A stretch of 64,000 bases of DNA from Falsiphaeobacter marinintestinus (GCF_007923355.1 NZ_VOGO01000005.1:285848-349847), one strand, 5' to 3'; numbered from the stretch's first letter, positions 16,635 through 26,815 are shown. A program made the numbers and translations. The notes: generated by a model not told the origin, from the letters alone.

Positions 16635-18389
16635 TCAGGTCGACAAATCCACCTCGGTCACGTCGTCATCCCGATTCAGATCGCGGATGGCGACGGCTGT
16701 GTCCTGCGCCTTGCTGAGCGACCAGCGCACCCGGGTGGCGAAATCCATCGCGCGGCCAGATAGTACGATCTGTCGGCTGGCGCGCGGTTTCAGGCGGCCT
16801 TTTTCCAGATAGACGCTTGGTTCAATCGCAAGGTTGAACCCGCCGTCATGCCGGAACACCCAGATCTCGCCGCTTTTCAGCGCCATCGAAACCGCAGCGC
16901 CGCCCAGATCCAAGGCCGAGTCGACGTCCGGGTGCAGATGAAAACGAATATCGAACCCAATACCGGTCAGCACAGAAGCATCCATCGCCTTGTCGAAGCG
17001 TTTCTTCGAGGGCTCGTCAATGGCCAGCAACATGTCTTCGCCCGCCAGACCGCGCCCGTCAAAAGTCAGCTCCAGTGACCGGGCGTGTGTCAGCCCAAAG
17101 GTTTGCGCATACCCATCGTGACCGCCCTGAAACCGCAGGCCATCGCTGACTTCCGAGATCTCAATTGGAACCTCTTTGGGGCCATCGACCAACGCCTCGC
17201 GCCCACTGCCACGTTCAGGATCAGCCAGCCGCGCGCACGAGTATCCGTCAAGACACAGGGTCGAATGCGAGGGCGAGGCGCGCCCGGCCCGCCGCCACTC
17301 CAGCCCGAATGTCGCACCGGAACCGCAATTGACGATAAGCGGTCGACGCCCAGACGTGAGCTCGAACGCCAGAGTCGAGGCATGCGCGTTGTAAGATGCG
17401 CTGCCCTTCGGTGGGGGCGCTGCATCGATGATGACACTGGTCCGGTGCGCCGACAAACGCGCATACCCCATCGACAGCCCGTCAGCATGACGGTCACGCG
17501 TGTGGCTGTTGGCCAGTGCCTGATCCAGACGCCCCTCTAACCCGCGCCCGCCGCCATGGAACCGGGCCAGCCCGCCATCGGCGTGGCGCAAGGTTCGCAA
17601 GGTTGGCGCGATACGCTCAATCGCTTCGGTATGGGCATGTGCAGTACCACGTCCGGCTTCGTGCAAAGCCTGGGCCGCCCAGCTGAGAAGTGTAAAGACC
17701 TCAAGCAGCTCTTCGGGGTTGCGGGTCGGCAAGCCACCTTGATCATCAATCTGTTCATTGCATTCATGTGCCAGAGCGCGGACCCCGGGATCGGCCAGTT
17801 CTTCGCGGCCTTCCAGCGACAATCCCGCATAGATCAGACCGGTCAGCGCCTCGAACCGTGGCAGGCCCGGTGCAGCCCCCGGCCAGCGCTTCGACAAGAA
17901 CCATGTTTGTTGCGACAGGGCGCAAAAAAATGCTTCACTGTCTTCCTTTTCCCGCCCCCGCAACAAAAACGGCGCATGGCAGATCCAACGAATGACACGC
18001 CGTCCGGTCAGTTCAGGTGTCCAGCCCGGCCCGCGCCCGTTGCCGAATTCATCGATCCAGTCCCACACCCATGCCTGCGCTTTTTCCCGTGCAGCCAGAT
18101 TGCCAAGGGCCGCCAGATCGTCCAGCCACGCAAACCCATGGCGTTCTTCGTCAAACGCGGCGTTCGGAGCCTCAACCGACCACAGGCTTTCGCCTGTCGA
18201 TTCGACGAGATACCCGGCGAATAACAGATTGCCGGCCGCCAGTTGCCGCCCGCGGGCAAAGCTGCCGATTGTGCGGGGTTCGGGTTGGGACACAAAGGCC
18301 GTGACACCGCGTTTGCGCCGGCTGAGCCGGGCATAAAAACGATTCAGGAACCGGTTCTTCCGGCTGGTGAAGGTGTCACCTGTGGACAT
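16635..18389 (-). CDS. Heparinase II/III-family protein
   Basis: A 584-residue protein with an alpha-helical N-terminal toroid (about 60-300) and a beta-sandwich C-terminal half typical of the heparinase II/III family. The segment ANSHTRDRHADGLSMGYARL and the later PSHSTLCLDG resemble the conserved family core. No convincing signal peptide is seen, as is usual for the Rhodobacterales orthologues that sit beside purH and rsmB. The start is taken at MSTGDTF (18389), with an alternative at 18431. Actual lyase activity and substrate are unproven. Confidence 0.85.
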   Translation of the reverse strand: MSTGDTFTSRKNRFLNRFYARLSRRKRGVTAFVSQPEPRTIGSFARGRQLAAGNLLFAGYLVESTGESLWSVEAPNAAFDEERHGFAWLDDLAALGNLAAREKAQAWVWDWIDEFGNGRGPGWTPELTGRRVIRWICHAPFLLRGREKEDSEAFFCALSQQTWFLSKRWPGAAPGLPRFEALTGLIYAGLSLEGREELADPGVRALAHECNEQIDDQGGLPTRNPEELLEVFTLLSWAAQALHEAGRGTAHAHTEAIERIAPTLRTLRHADGGLARFHGGGRGLEGRLDQALANSHTRDRHADGLSMGYARLSAHRTSVIIDAAPPPKGSASYNAHASTLAFELTSGRRPLIVNCGSGATFGLEWRRAGRASPSHSTLCLDGYSCARLADPERGSGREALVDGPKEVPIEISEVSDGLRFQGGHDGYAQTFGLTHARSLELTFDGRGLAGEDMLLAIDEPSKKRFDKAMDASVLTGIGFDIRFHLHPDVDSALDLGGAAVSMALKSGEIWVFRHDGGFNLAIEPSVYLEKGRLKPRASRQIVLSGRAMDFATRVRWSLSKAQDTAVAIRDLNRDDDVTEVDLST

Positions 18390-18468
18390 ATGCTCTGCCT
18401 CATACGCGCTTTGGCGTTTTGGCAGCAGCATACCCCGAGATCGGTTTCAAGTCACCGGAGAAACGCGG

Positions 18469-19734
18469 TCAGGCAGCCTTGCGTACACAAGCGATGTAAA
18501 ATCCGTCCATTCCGCCCGCCTCAGGCCAGTAATCTGGCCGCAATCGCAACCCGCCTTCTTCGGTTTGCCAGTCAGCGTCAACGCCGGGCAGGCTCAGAAC
18601 CGACCGGTCGACACTGGCACCTTCAAGAATGCCCAGCGCCTCTTCAATCTGCACTTCGCCTTCGTCCGGCAGCAGTGAACAGGTGCAATAGACCAACCGC
18701 CCGCCGGGTTTGACCAGCGCCCAGGCATGCGCCAGCATCCGGGCCTGCAATTCGATCAGCTCGCCAAATTCTGACCCGTCTTTGGCCTGCGGAAGATCAG
18801 GATGGCGCCGAATGGTGCCAGTTGCCGAGCAAGGCGCGTCCAGCAGGACGGCATCGTATTGCCCATCATGCTCCAACGCATCGCCAGTCACGATCTGGGC
18901 GGTCAGACCTGTCCGTTCAAGGTTCTCTCGGACCCGACCCATGCGTGTCTCAGAAATGTCGAGCGCGGTCACGTCCGCCCCGGCAGCCGCCAGTTGCAAC
19001 GTCTTGCCCCCCGGCGCGGCGCACAGATCCAAAACGGTTTCGCCGGGCTGTGGATTAAGAACTTTCACGGGCAGGGCAGCGGCGGCGTCCTGCACCCACC
19101 AGTCACCAGCCTCAAACCCAGGCAAGGTGCTGACCTGCCCCGGCGCGCGCAAACGCAGCGACCCAGTGGGCAGGATTTCGGCGTCTTGCAGGTGCGGGTT
19201 TGCACCCGGCTTCAAGGTCAGATCCAATGGCGCGCCTTCGAAATGCGCGCGCTCCATCCCTGCGACGGCTTCTGCCCCCCAGGCATTGACCAATGGGCTG
19301 CGCAGCCATTTCGGCAGACGCGGAACCCGCAGCTTGTTCCAGGCCTCAGGCACTTCATCCGCAATCTTGCGCAACACGGCGTTGACCAGCCCCTTGAGAT
19401 GGCTGTGGCGGCGGGATTTGCTGACAATCGCGACCATGGCGTTCACCACGCCATGCGGCGCGGCGCCTTGAACCAGTTCAATGGTCCCGACCCGCAACGC
19501 GTTGTGAACCGGCAGCGGTGTGGTTTTACGCAGATGCCGCGCCAGCAGGCGATCAGCACGTTCCATCCCGCGCAGGGTTTCGACAGCAAGACGTTGCGCC
19601 CGTGCCCGGTCTTCGGATGCCAACTTGTCCAGCATGCCCGCGCCAAGGCATTCGGACAGCAACCGTCCCTCGCCAAGCACCTGATCGAGCAGATTGATCG
19701 CGCTGCGTCGTGCTGCGATACCGGTGTCGGCCAT
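18469..19734 (-). CDS. rsmB: 16S rRNA (cytosine-C5) methyltransferase, RsmB family
   Basis: A 421-residue m5C methyltransferase. Residues 1-130 form a NusB-like RNA-binding domain (RRSAINLLDQVLGEG, MVAIVSKSRRHSHLKGLVNAVLR is spread over its end), and residues 160-421 the SAM-dependent domain. Motif I is CAAPGGKTLQLAA, motif IV DAPCSATGTIRRHPD with one catalytic Cys, and motif VI CTCSLLPDEGE with the nucleophile Cys. It is predicted to modify C967 of 16S rRNA. The next gene upstream is divergent (19811). Confidence 0.93.
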   Translation of the reverse strand: MADTGIAARRSAINLLDQVLGEGRLLSECLGAGMLDKLASEDRARAQRLAVETLRGMERADRLLARHLRKTTPLPVHNALRVGTIELVQGAAPHGVVNAMVAIVSKSRRHSHLKGLVNAVLRKIADEVPEAWNKLRVPRLPKWLRSPLVNAWGAEAVAGMERAHFEGAPLDLTLKPGANPHLQDAEILPTGSLRLRAPGQVSTLPGFEAGDWWVQDAAAALPVKVLNPQPGETVLDLCAAPGGKTLQLAAAGADVTALDISETRMGRVRENLERTGLTAQIVTGDALEHDGQYDAVLLDAPCSATGTIRRHPDLPQAKDGSEFGELIELQARMLAHAWALVKPGGRLVYCTCSLLPDEGEVQIEEALGILEGASVDRSVLSLPGVDADWQTEEGGLRLRPDYWPEAGGMDGFYIACVRKAA

Positions 19735-19810
19735 GATCCTGCGTCCTTTGCTTCCCTTGCCCTTGCGGGACGAGAGCGTATATCACAGGTCAGGAACAAA
19801 GGAACCCGTC

Positions 19811-19999
19811 ATGACCGACGAAACTCTGCAATCCGATCTGCCCCCCGCCGCCCGGCGCGCATTGGCCGAGGCCGAAGATCGCCGCCGCGCTGCCGAAAAA
19901 GCCGCCAAGGACATGCCCAAGGAACTGGGCGGTCGCGATGGCCCTGAACCGGTGCGCTTTGGCGATTGGGAAAAGAAAGGTATCGCAATCGATTTCTGA
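19811..19999 (+). CDS. DUF1674 protein, succinate dehydrogenase assembly factor 4 homologue
   Basis: A 62-residue protein ending in GRDGPEPVRFGDWEKKGIAIDF, split here only by the conserved Gly-Pro-Glu-Pro and GDWEKKG core of DUF1674/SDHAF4. In eukaryotes this factor binds flavinated SdhA and helps assemble complex II. The N-terminal half is a charged, Ala-rich helix. The ATG at 19811 is preferred to upstream in-frame ATGs, which lack family similarity. Confidence 0.88.
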   Translation: MTDETLQSDLPPAARRALAEAEDRRRAAEKAAKDMPKELGGRDGPEPVRFGDWEKKGIAIDF

Positions 20000-20080
20000 T
20001 TGATTGGCGATCAAAGGGCGGCTTGCATCCGCTGCCCCATCCCGTCAGGTTGCGCCCAGATCCCCTGACGAGGCCGCCGT

Positions 20081-21253
20081 ATGAGCCGAACCCTTCCCCC
20101 ACTGCAAACTGTTTCGACCGGATTCGTCGTCGCGATTGTCGGGTTTTTCAGCTCGTTTCCCGTGGTGCTTCAGGGGCTGGATGCGATGGGCGCGACCCCT
20201 GCTCAGCAAGCCTCTGGTCTGATGGCGGCGTCTTTTGCGATGGGCTTGTCTGCGATTGCGCTTAGCCTGTGGTCAAAGCAACCGGTCAGCGTGGCCTGGT
20301 CAACGCCCGGTGCCGCCCTTTTGGCGGCCTCACAAATACCCGAGGCTGGGTTCGCCGGAGCCGTTGGCGCGTTTCTGCTGGCCGGTGCACTAACCGTGAT
20401 TGCGGGGCTGTGGAAACCACTGAACCGGCTGACCAACATGATCCCCGTGCCTTTGGCGCAGGCGATGCTGGCGGGCGTGTTGCTGTCGCTTTGTATCAAA
20501 CCGTTTCAAGCCTTGGCCGAAATCCCGATGATGGCACTGCCGATCATCCTGACATGGTTCATCGTCAGCCTGTTCAGTCGCGTTTTCGCGGTTCCGGCGG
20601 CGGTCCTGGTATCCGCCTTTGTCGTCGCAGCGAATGCCGGGTTCGACCTGCCCGCGCCTGACCAGCTGATCGGACGACCCGTTCTGACCGCGCCTGAGTT
20701 CAACATTGCCGATTTGTTAAGCATCGGCCTGCCGCTGTTCATCGTCACGATGGCAACGCAGAACATCCCCGGGTTGGCGGTGCTGCGCAGCTATGGCTAT
20801 CAACCTCGTTCGGGTCCGTCTGTTGCCTCGGTCGGTTTGGCGAGCATCCTGAGCGCGCCCTTCGGGGCTTTGGCCACCTGCCTTGCAGCGATTACCGCTG
20901 CAATGTGTGCGAATGAAGAATCACACCCGGATCCGGCGCAGCGATACTGGTCTGCGGCAAGTTCAGGCGTGTTTTATTGCTCAATCGGGTTGTTTTCCGC
21001 CGTGATCACCGGGTTCGCCGGGCTGACACCGCCGCTGGTTCTAGGAACCGTTGCGGGCGTCGCACTGCTTGGCGTATTCGCAAATTCGACCGTGGCCGCG
21101 TTGGAAGAAGCTGATTATCGCCAATCGGCAGCAATCACGTTTCTGGTCACAGCATCCGGGGTCGCCTTGCTGGGTCTCAGCGCGGCCGTCTGGGGGTTGG
21201 TGATCGGTGGGATCGTTCAGGTGATCAGCGACCGGGTAAAGCGTAAGTCTTAA
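20081..21253 (+). CDS. benE: Benzoate/H+ symporter family transporter (BenE)
   Basis: A 390-residue membrane protein with about 11-12 hydrophobic helices. The segment KQPVSVAWSTPGAALLAAS near residues 65-85 is the typical BenE motif, and NIPGLAVLRSYGY is conserved in the second half. Family members import benzoate with protons, but many genomic homologues have unknown substrates. No benzoate catabolic genes flank it directly; the aromatic cluster lies 12 kb away. The stop overlaps the convergent secreted-protein gene by 4 bases. Confidence 0.87.
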   Translation: MSRTLPPLQTVSTGFVVAIVGFFSSFPVVLQGLDAMGATPAQQASGLMAASFAMGLSAIALSLWSKQPVSVAWSTPGAALLAASQIPEAGFAGAVGAFLLAGALTVIAGLWKPLNRLTNMIPVPLAQAMLAGVLLSLCIKPFQALAEIPMMALPIILTWFIVSLFSRVFAVPAAVLVSAFVVAANAGFDLPAPDQLIGRPVLTAPEFNIADLLSIGLPLFIVTMATQNIPGLAVLRSYGYQPRSGPSVASVGLASILSAPFGALATCLAAITAAMCANEESHPDPAQRYWSAASSGVFYCSIGLFSAVITGFAGLTPPLVLGTVAGVALLGVFANSTVAALEEADYRQSAAITFLVTASGVALLGLSAAVWGLVIGGIVQVISDRVKRKS

Positions 21254-21609
21254 TTCGGCTTCAGCGAGAAATCGGCATAATCCCCGTTTCCTTTGTCAGA
21301 TGTAAACCGGATCCGGCTGCCGTTTACGCGCACTTCCTGACAGTTATAACCCAGATCGCGCTCGCCCCAGCTGAGGTCGCGGCAGAAAAAGCCGTTGCGC
21401 CAGTTCCAGTTGCCCTGCACCGCGATGGCAGCTCCGGTACCTTCGATCTGACCCGATGGCGATACTTTGAGACGGATCAACGGGCGCGTCAGAACCTTGT
21501 CCGTGATCAGATCGCGGAACCGTTCGGCATCGACCACCGTGGTGAACTCGGCACTCGCGGCCCCTGCGGTGCCAAGAACCAGCGCAAGACTGAACAGAAT
21601 TCTCATCAT
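21250..21609 (-). CDS. Conserved secreted protein of unknown function
   Basis: A 119-residue protein with a clear signal peptide (MMRILFSLALVLGTAGAASA). The mature part contains GNWNWRNGFFCRDLSWGERDLGYNC with two cysteines likely to form a disulfide. Relatives in Rhodobacterales are sometimes labelled dihydrodipicolinate reductase, apparently by transfer from the neighbouring dapB, but nothing in the sequence supports an enzyme of that kind. It ends convergently with benE and lies 3' of dapB in the other direction. Confidence 0.75.
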   Translation of the reverse strand: MMRILFSLALVLGTAGAASAEFTTVVDAERFRDLITDKVLTRPLIRLKVSPSGQIEGTGAAIAVQGNWNWRNGFFCRDLSWGERDLGYNCQEVRVNGSRIRFTSDKGNGDYADFSLKPN

Positions 21610-21673
21610 TACCCCCCTCAGTTATCAAAGGGGATACGCGCCTTGTTGCGAGTCGGATCACTCAAATCGACGA

Positions 21674-22483
21674 TCAGATTCCAAGAACGTCCATCATGTC
21701 ATATTCACCGGGGGATTTGTCCTGCCCCCACAGGGCCGCCTTCAGCGCGCCACGGGCAAAGATTGCGCGATCTGATGCCAGATGACGCAACACGATGCGT
21801 TCACCCGGTGCGGCGAACAAAACGTCATGTTCGCCAACGATGTCACCGCCGCGAATCGCTGAGAACCCGATGTGCCCGGTTTCGCGGGCGCCAGTGATGC
21901 CGTCACGGCCCCGATCCGCAACCTCCGACAGGGTCACTCCGCGCCCTTCGGCGGCGGCTTCGCCCAGCATCAGCGCTGTGCCGGACGGAGCGTCGACCTT
22001 GTGGCGGTGATGGGCTTCGATCACTTCGATGTCGAAATCTTCGTCCAGCGCGGCAGCCACCTTTTTGGTCAGTTGTACCAAAAGGTTCACACCAAGGCTC
22101 ATGTTCCCGGCCCGCACGATCACGGCGTGGCGGGCTGCAGGGGCCAGTTTTGCGATCTGTTCGTCCGTCATGCCGGTGGTACCGATCACATGCACGGCGC
22201 GGGCCTGAGCCGCAAGCTTGGCAAATTCCAGCGTTGCTGCGGGGGCGGTGAAGTCGATCACGGCCTGCGCCTTGGCAAAGGCGTCCAGCGGCTGGTCGGT
22301 CACAGTAACACCAAGGGCCTGCCCCCCCATCGCAGTGCCCACATCCTGTCCGATCCAGTCGTGACCCGCACGCTCGACCGCGCCCACCAGAGTGGCCTTG
22401 TCACTGTCGGTAATGGTCTGGATCAACATCTGACCCATCCGGCCCGATGCTCCGGTAACGACGATACCCGGCTTATGTGTCAT
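21674..22483 (-). CDS. dapB: 4-hydroxy-tetrahydrodipicolinate reductase
   Basis: A 269-residue enzyme of the diaminopimelate/lysine pathway that reduces hydroxy-tetrahydrodipicolinate with NAD(P)H. The start [20 protein letters not shown] carries the nucleotide-binding loop GASGRMG. The catalytic segment [16 protein letters not shown] contains the His pair and substrate-binding Lys. A longer open frame to 22783 runs antisense through rbfA and is not credible. rbfA is transcribed divergently from 22568. Confidence 0.96.
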   Translation of the reverse strand: MTHKPGIVVTGASGRMGQMLIQTITDSDKATLVGAVERAGHDWIGQDVGTAMGGQALGVTVTDQPLDAFAKAQAVIDFTAPAATLEFAKLAAQARAVHVIGTTGMTDEQIAKLAPAARHAVIVRAGNMSLGVNLLVQLTKKVAAALDEDFDIEVIEAHHRHKVDAPSGTALMLGEAAAEGRGVTLSEVADRGRDGITGARETGHIGFSAIRGGDIVGEHDVLFAAPGERIVLRHLASDRAIFARGALKAALWGQDKSPGEYDMMDVLGI

Positions 22484-22567
22484 GTGGCGGCCTCCGATTT
22501 GCAATCCTTGCGTCCTATCCGATCCCGCACGCTTGGCAAAGCCCCGACGAAGGCGTAGATCGGGGAT

Positions 22568-22963
22568 ATGGCAAAGAACAAGTTTCATGATGGACCCGGC
22601 CCATCGCAGCGACAGTTGCGCGTCGGAGAACTGATCCGGCGGACATTGTCCGAAGTGCTGGCCCGTGGCGACATTCACGACCCGGATCTGAACCGTATGT
22701 CGATCACAGTCGGCGAGGTCCGCACCTCGCCCGACCTCAAAATCGCGACCGCCTATGTGCTGCCTCTCGGCGGCAAGGGGCAAGAAGACGTGCTAAAGCT
22801 GCTGGCCCGCAACAAGGGTGAACTGCGGCGCGCGATCGGCAAGAAGACCGGGCTGAAATACGCGCCCGATCTGCGGTTCCAGCTGGACGAGACATTCGAC
22901 CGGATGGACGACACCCGGCGGATGCTGTCGCAGGAGTCGGTGCAAAGGGATCTGGACGAGTGA
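22568..22963 (+). CDS. rbfA: Ribosome-binding factor A
   Basis: A 131-residue KH-type 30S maturation factor that binds near helix 1 of 16S rRNA. The segments [21 protein letters not shown] and [24 protein letters not shown] match the family, and the C-terminus [17 protein letters not shown] is typical. Its TGA overlaps the GTG start of the following gene, implying translational coupling. Confidence 0.95.
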   Translation: MAKNKFHDGPGPSQRQLRVGELIRRTLSEVLARGDIHDPDLNRMSITVGEVRTSPDLKIATAYVLPLGGKGQEDVLKLLARNKGELRRAIGKKTGLKYAPDLRFQLDETFDRMDDTRRMLSQESVQRDLDE

Positions 22964-23697
22964 TCCGCGCCCTGCTGGCCGTGTTGGTGCTGTGTTGCGC
23001 TGTGCCGGCTGCAGCCGTGGAGTGTCGCAACATCAGCCACGACAGCCTGCGCTATGTCCTGTGCGAGGCTGACGCGTCCGAAGATCTGCGGCTGTTTCTG
23101 AATGGCACTGACGGCAAGGTACTGGGCCAGTTCGGCGCGGTCGATCAGATGCTGACGGACCGAGGTAAAAAGCTGGCCTTCGCGATGAACGCCGGGATGT
23201 ATCACAGCGACCGATCGCCTGTGGGCCATTATGTTGAAAACGGCGAGTCGCAAAAACAGGTGATCCCGAACGCAGGCCCCGGAAACTTCGGCTTGCTGCC
23301 CAACGGCGTGTTCTGCATTCGCCCAAACCGCGCGGACGTGATCGAAACGCTGGCTTACCTGGAGCAGACACCAGACTGCCAGTTCGCCACGCAATCCGGC
23401 CCGATGCTGGTGATCGATGGCAAATTGCACCCCCGGTTCCTGCCCGACAGCACGTCGCGCTATATCCGCAATGGCGTCGGCACCAGCGCAGATGGCAAAC
23501 GGGTCGCGTTTGTTCTGTCGCGTCAGCCCGTCACATTCCATGAATTCGCCCGCCTGTTTCGCAATGGTCTGGGCCTGCCCAATGCGCTGTATTTTGATGG
23601 CAACATCTCGCGCATCTATGCACCGCAGATCGGGCGCAACGATTCAGGGTTCTCTTTGGGGCCAATTGTCGGCGTCGTTGTCGATACCGGCAACTGA
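22960..23697 (+). CDS. Phosphodiester glycosidase family protein (DUF2233), exported
   Basis: A 245-residue protein with a GTG start overlapping the rbfA stop and a signal peptide (residues 1-19, ending PAAAVE). The core [17 protein letters not shown] and [16 protein letters not shown] match the NAGPA-like phosphodiester glycosidase fold, which cleaves sugar-phosphate diesters. Two to four cysteines suggest disulfides in the periplasm. The biological substrate is unknown. truB follows 67 bases later on the same strand. Confidence 0.85.
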   Translation: MIRALLAVLVLCCAVPAAAVECRNISHDSLRYVLCEADASEDLRLFLNGTDGKVLGQFGAVDQMLTDRGKKLAFAMNAGMYHSDRSPVGHYVENGESQKQVIPNAGPGNFGLLPNGVFCIRPNRADVIETLAYLEQTPDCQFATQSGPMLVIDGKLHPRFLPDSTSRYIRNGVGTSADGKRVAFVLSRQPVTFHEFARLFRNGLGLPNALYFDGNISRIYAPQIGRNDSGFSLGPIVGVVVDTGN

Positions 23698-23764
23698 GGC
23701 CGCGATTGACAGGCCCCCAACCATAGAGTACCCCGCCCGCCTTCACTGACGATTAGGGACAGGC

Positions 23765-24670
23765 ATGGCACGCAAACGCAAAGGACGCGATATTTCCGGG
23801 TGGCTGGTCGTTGACAAGCCTGCGGGCATGACCTCGACCGCTGTCGTGAACAAGGTTCGCTGGGCGCTTGACGCCAAGAAGGCAGGCCATGCCGGCACGC
23901 TGGACCCGGAAGCAACGGGCGTGCTCGCCATAGCTTTGGGCGAGGCGACCAAGACCGTGCCATATGTGACCGACGCCTTGAAAGCTTATCGCTTTGTCGT
24001 GCGTCTGGGACAGGCGACAAACACCGACGATGCCGAGGGCGAAGTCATTGCTGAAAGCGATGCCCGCCCCAGCGATGAGCAGATCAAGGACGCGTTGTCG
24101 ACCTTCATCGGCGATATCCAGCAGGTTCCACCCAAGTTTTCCGCCGTCAAAATAGACGGGCAGCGCGCGTACAAACTGGCCCGCGACGGTGAGGATGTCG
24201 AACTCGCCGCGCGCCCGCTTTGGGTCGAAGAACTGGTGATGACTGACCGGATAGATGCCGACCATGTCGAGCTTGAAATGACCTGCGGCAAAGGTGGCTA
24301 TGTCCGGTCCATCGCCCGCGATCTGGGGGCGGCACTGGGATGCCACGGCCACGTCCTAAAGCTGCGCCGCGTCTGGTCCGGCCCGTTCGACGCCGAAGAT
24401 GGGGTGACCATCGATCAGATTAACGAAATGGCCAAAACCCCCGCGCTGGACGAATACATTCGCCCGATGACCGAAGGTTTGACCGACCTGCCTTGCGTCA
24501 CTGCCAGTGCCGATGGGGCCGTGCGTCTGAAGAACGGAAACCCCGGAATGGTGTTTGTGAATGACGTCGAATACGGCGACGAATGCTGGGCCATTCATGA
24601 CGGCAAACCCGTCGCCGTCGGCATCTACAAATCGGGCGAACTGCACCCCAGCCGCGTTTTTAATCTCTGA
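23765..24670 (+). CDS. truB: tRNA pseudouridine-55 synthase
   Basis: A 301-residue enzyme making the universal Psi55 in the T-arm of tRNAs. The catalytic Asp is Asp47 in [15 protein letters not shown]. The N-terminal [14 protein letters not shown] and the [17 protein letters not shown] motif are diagnostic. The last 60 residues form the short C-terminal domain of the bacterial enzyme. It lies in the common rbfA-truB-rpsO-pnp neighbourhood, here with extra genes inserted. Confidence 0.96.
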   Translation: MARKRKGRDISGWLVVDKPAGMTSTAVVNKVRWALDAKKAGHAGTLDPEATGVLAIALGEATKTVPYVTDALKAYRFVVRLGQATNTDDAEGEVIAESDARPSDEQIKDALSTFIGDIQQVPPKFSAVKIDGQRAYKLARDGEDVELAARPLWVEELVMTDRIDADHVELEMTCGKGGYVRSIARDLGAALGCHGHVLKLRRVWSGPFDAEDGVTIDQINEMAKTPALDEYIRPMTEGLTDLPCVTASADGAVRLKNGNPGMVFVNDVEYGDECWAIHDGKPVAVGIYKSGELHPSRVFNL

Positions 24671-24742
24671 GCTGTTGGTGGGGACACTGCAATTGGGCCG
24701 CGCCCTTGAACTGCCCGCCAAAATCCGGGCACAAGGCTGGCC

Positions 24743-25252
24743 ATGATTACTCGCACACATATCAAGGGCGATGCGCCCTCGACCGCCGTTTACTCTGATT
24801 GCGAACGCTACCGCTATAGCCTGACCCGCGTTTGGGACCCTGCCGGGCGTAAAGCCTTGTTCGTGATGCTAAACCCCTCAACTGCGACCGAGGTTCAGAA
24901 CGATCCGACGGTTGAACGCTGCGAACGTCGCGCCCGTGCCCTGGGGTTCGGAGCGTTCCAGGTGACCAATATCTTCGCGTGGCGTGACACCGATCCACGC
25001 AAGATGCGGGCCGCTTCGGATCCGGTCGGGCCGGAAAATGACACTGCCATAAGGGATGGGGTGAACTGGGCCGATCAGGTTATCGCTGCCTGGGGCGCGC
25101 ATGGGTCTCATTTGAATCGCGGGGCAGATGTGGAAACGTTGCTGCGAAATACCCGGCAGCCGCTATTTCACCTTGGATTGACCAAAGCCGGGCATCCAAA
25201 ACACCCGCTGTATATAGCCTATTCCCAACAACCCGAGTGCTGGCCGGAATAG
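24743..25252 (+). CDS. DUF1643 protein
   Basis: A 169-residue cytoplasmic protein. The segments RYSLTRVWD, FVMLNPSTATEVQNDPTVERC and FQVTNIFAWRDTDPRKM are the hallmarks of DUF1643, a family of unknown function that has been found beside nucleic-acid modification genes. An Asn-Pro-Ser core suggests nucleotide or nucleoside handling, which is only a guess. The ATG at 24743 is used; no strong ribosome site is visible. Confidence 0.85.
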   Translation: MITRTHIKGDAPSTAVYSDCERYRYSLTRVWDPAGRKALFVMLNPSTATEVQNDPTVERCERRARALGFGAFQVTNIFAWRDTDPRKMRAASDPVGPENDTAIRDGVNWADQVIAAWGAHGSHLNRGADVETLLRNTRQPLFHLGLTKAGHPKHPLYIAYSQQPECWPE

Positions 25253-25350
25253 ATCAGCCATTAACCAGACGACTCGAATAGCTTTGCTTTTTGCCCTGCA
25301 GTTATGGCTTCGTCATTCTTGGTGGGCGCTAAATTGGCGTGGAGTAAATC

Positions 25351-26370
25351 ATGTTCTGGTTGGCCGGAATTCTGGGCCTGATGGCCGTTGGAAGCTTTGT
25401 GGTGGGCGATTCCTCTGATGACGAGTCTGAGATGTTCGCCGACACGGGCGAAGAAGACGATGAATTAGAGGTCGCGGCGTCGATGCCCGACTTGTTGGCT
25501 GATACGCCAGGGGTATCGTCGGAACCGACTGTCGACAGCGCCACAAGCCCCTCCGCAAAAGACCAGATCATTACCGGCACACAGGCCGACGAGGTTTTGT
25601 CAGGTGGGTCAGGCGATGATCAGATCAACGGATATAGCGGCGATGACATCGTCGAAGGCGGGGCCGGGAACGACATTCTTCATGGGGCAGACGGGCTGGA
25701 CAACCTGCGTGGTGGGGCCGGAAACGATGTTCTGCATGGGGACGATGACCGCGACATTCTGAATGGCGGGTCCGGTCAGGACGCCGTGTTCGGCCATTTC
25801 GGCGATGACCTGTTGATGGGCGGGGCCGGGGACGACACACTTGAGGGTGGGCAAGACGATGATACCCTTCTGGGCGGCGCGGGATCTGACGGCTTACTAG
25901 GCGGCTATGGCGACGATCAGCTGGACGGCGGCAGCGGCGCGGATACGTTGTTTGGCGGCTGGGGCGACGATTTGCTGAACGGGCGCGAAGCATCGCAAGA
26001 CGCGCAAAGCAGTGACTTTCTGAATGGCGGCGGCGGATCGGATACGATCATTGCAGGTGCTGCTGATATCGTTACGGCGGGGGACGATGCCGATAACATT
26101 ATACTGGGTGACTGGATCAGCGGTGATGATCGGGCCGAGGTGATGGATTTCGATCTTGCCGAAGACAGGCTGATACTGTCGCTTGACCTTGAGGCTGATC
26201 CCGACCCGCTGGTGGAAATCAAGCCTGCGCAAGGCCACAGTGGCGCAGTGACCGTGCATGTCAACGGAGCAGAAATCGCCCTAATTCATGGCGGGATTGG
26301 CTTGTCTCTGGAAGATATCACCCTGATCAGCCTGACTGCTTTGCCAGCATTGAACGTGGCTGCCGAATAG
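25351..26370 (+). CDS. RTX-type calcium-binding repeat protein with N-terminal membrane segment
   Basis: A 339-residue protein. Residues 1-19 (MFWLAGILGLMAVGSFVVG) are hydrophobic, residues 20-70 are very acidic, and about 75-235 hold tandem RTX nonapeptides of the form GGxGxDxLxG (for example GGAGNDILHG and GGAGDDTLEG) that fold as calcium-bound beta-rolls. The C-terminal 100 residues are a non-repeat cap. RTX proteins normally leave by type I secretion with a C-terminal signal and no N-terminal hydrophobic segment, so the layout is unusual and may mean membrane anchoring. No type I secretion genes are nearby. Confidence 0.85.
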   Translation: MFWLAGILGLMAVGSFVVGDSSDDESEMFADTGEEDDELEVAASMPDLLADTPGVSSEPTVDSATSPSAKDQIITGTQADEVLSGGSGDDQINGYSGDDIVEGGAGNDILHGADGLDNLRGGAGNDVLHGDDDRDILNGGSGQDAVFGHFGDDLLMGGAGDDTLEGGQDDDTLLGGAGSDGLLGGYGDDQLDGGSGADTLFGGWGDDLLNGREASQDAQSSDFLNGGGGSDTIIAGAADIVTAGDDADNIILGDWISGDDRAEVMDFDLAEDRLILSLDLEADPDPLVEIKPAQGHSGAVTVHVNGAEIALIHGGIGLSLEDITLISLTALPALNVAAE

Positions 26371-26545
26371 GCTTTGACCCGATCATCGACGAATAAACCT
26401 TTGCCATCAGACGGCTTTCCGATTATACGCGCCCATCCGCTGTGGAATCGATGTTTTCGGGGCCGTTGCGGACCATCTCCATGGGCCTGTGCTGGACGAC
26501 ATCCCGGCCTGCGCCATTCACCTTAACCCTGCAAAGGAGACCCCG

Positions 26546-26815
26546 ATGTCGATTACTGCTGAAGAAAAAGCACGCGTCATGAAAGAATTCGGCACCAAAG
26601 AAGGCGACACTGGTTCGCCCGAAGTTCAGGTTGCCGTCCTCAGCTCGCGTATTGCGACCCTGACCGAGCACTTCAAAACCCACAAGAAAGACAACCACGG
26701 TCGCCGTGGTCTGTTGAAGATGGTTGCCCAGCGCCGCAAGCTGCTGGACTATCTGAAGGGCAAAGAAGAAGCGCGTTATCAGGACCTGATCCATCGCCTG
26801 GGCCTGCGTCGCTAA
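26546..26815 (+). CDS. rpsO: 30S ribosomal protein S15
   Basis: An 89-residue ribosomal protein that binds helices h20-h22 of 16S r[24 protein letters not shown] and [24 protein letters not shown] are the universal S15 motifs. The start is the ATG at 26546 after AAAGGAGA. A strong terminator follows at 26866. pnp, the usual partner, lies 2.6 kb downstream, separated by two minus-strand genes. Confidence 0.98.
   Translation: MSITAEEKARVMKEFGTKEGDTGSPEVQVAVLSSRIATLTEHFKTHKKDNHGRRGLLKMVAQRRKLLDYLKGKEEARYQDLIHRLGLRR

Noticed and set aside
21250..21609. Dihydrodipicolinate reductase label for the small secreted protein
   Set aside because: It has a signal peptide and no Rossmann loop or DapB motif; the true dapB is the next gene.
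22484..22783. 100-residue N-terminal extension of DapB
   Set aside because: It runs antisense through rbfA and has no similarity to DapB; the ATG at 22483 gives the normal length.
25560..26000. Repetitive DNA that might suggest a CRISPR or tandem array
   Set aside because: The repetition is that of RTX nonapeptide codons in an open reading frame, with variable units.
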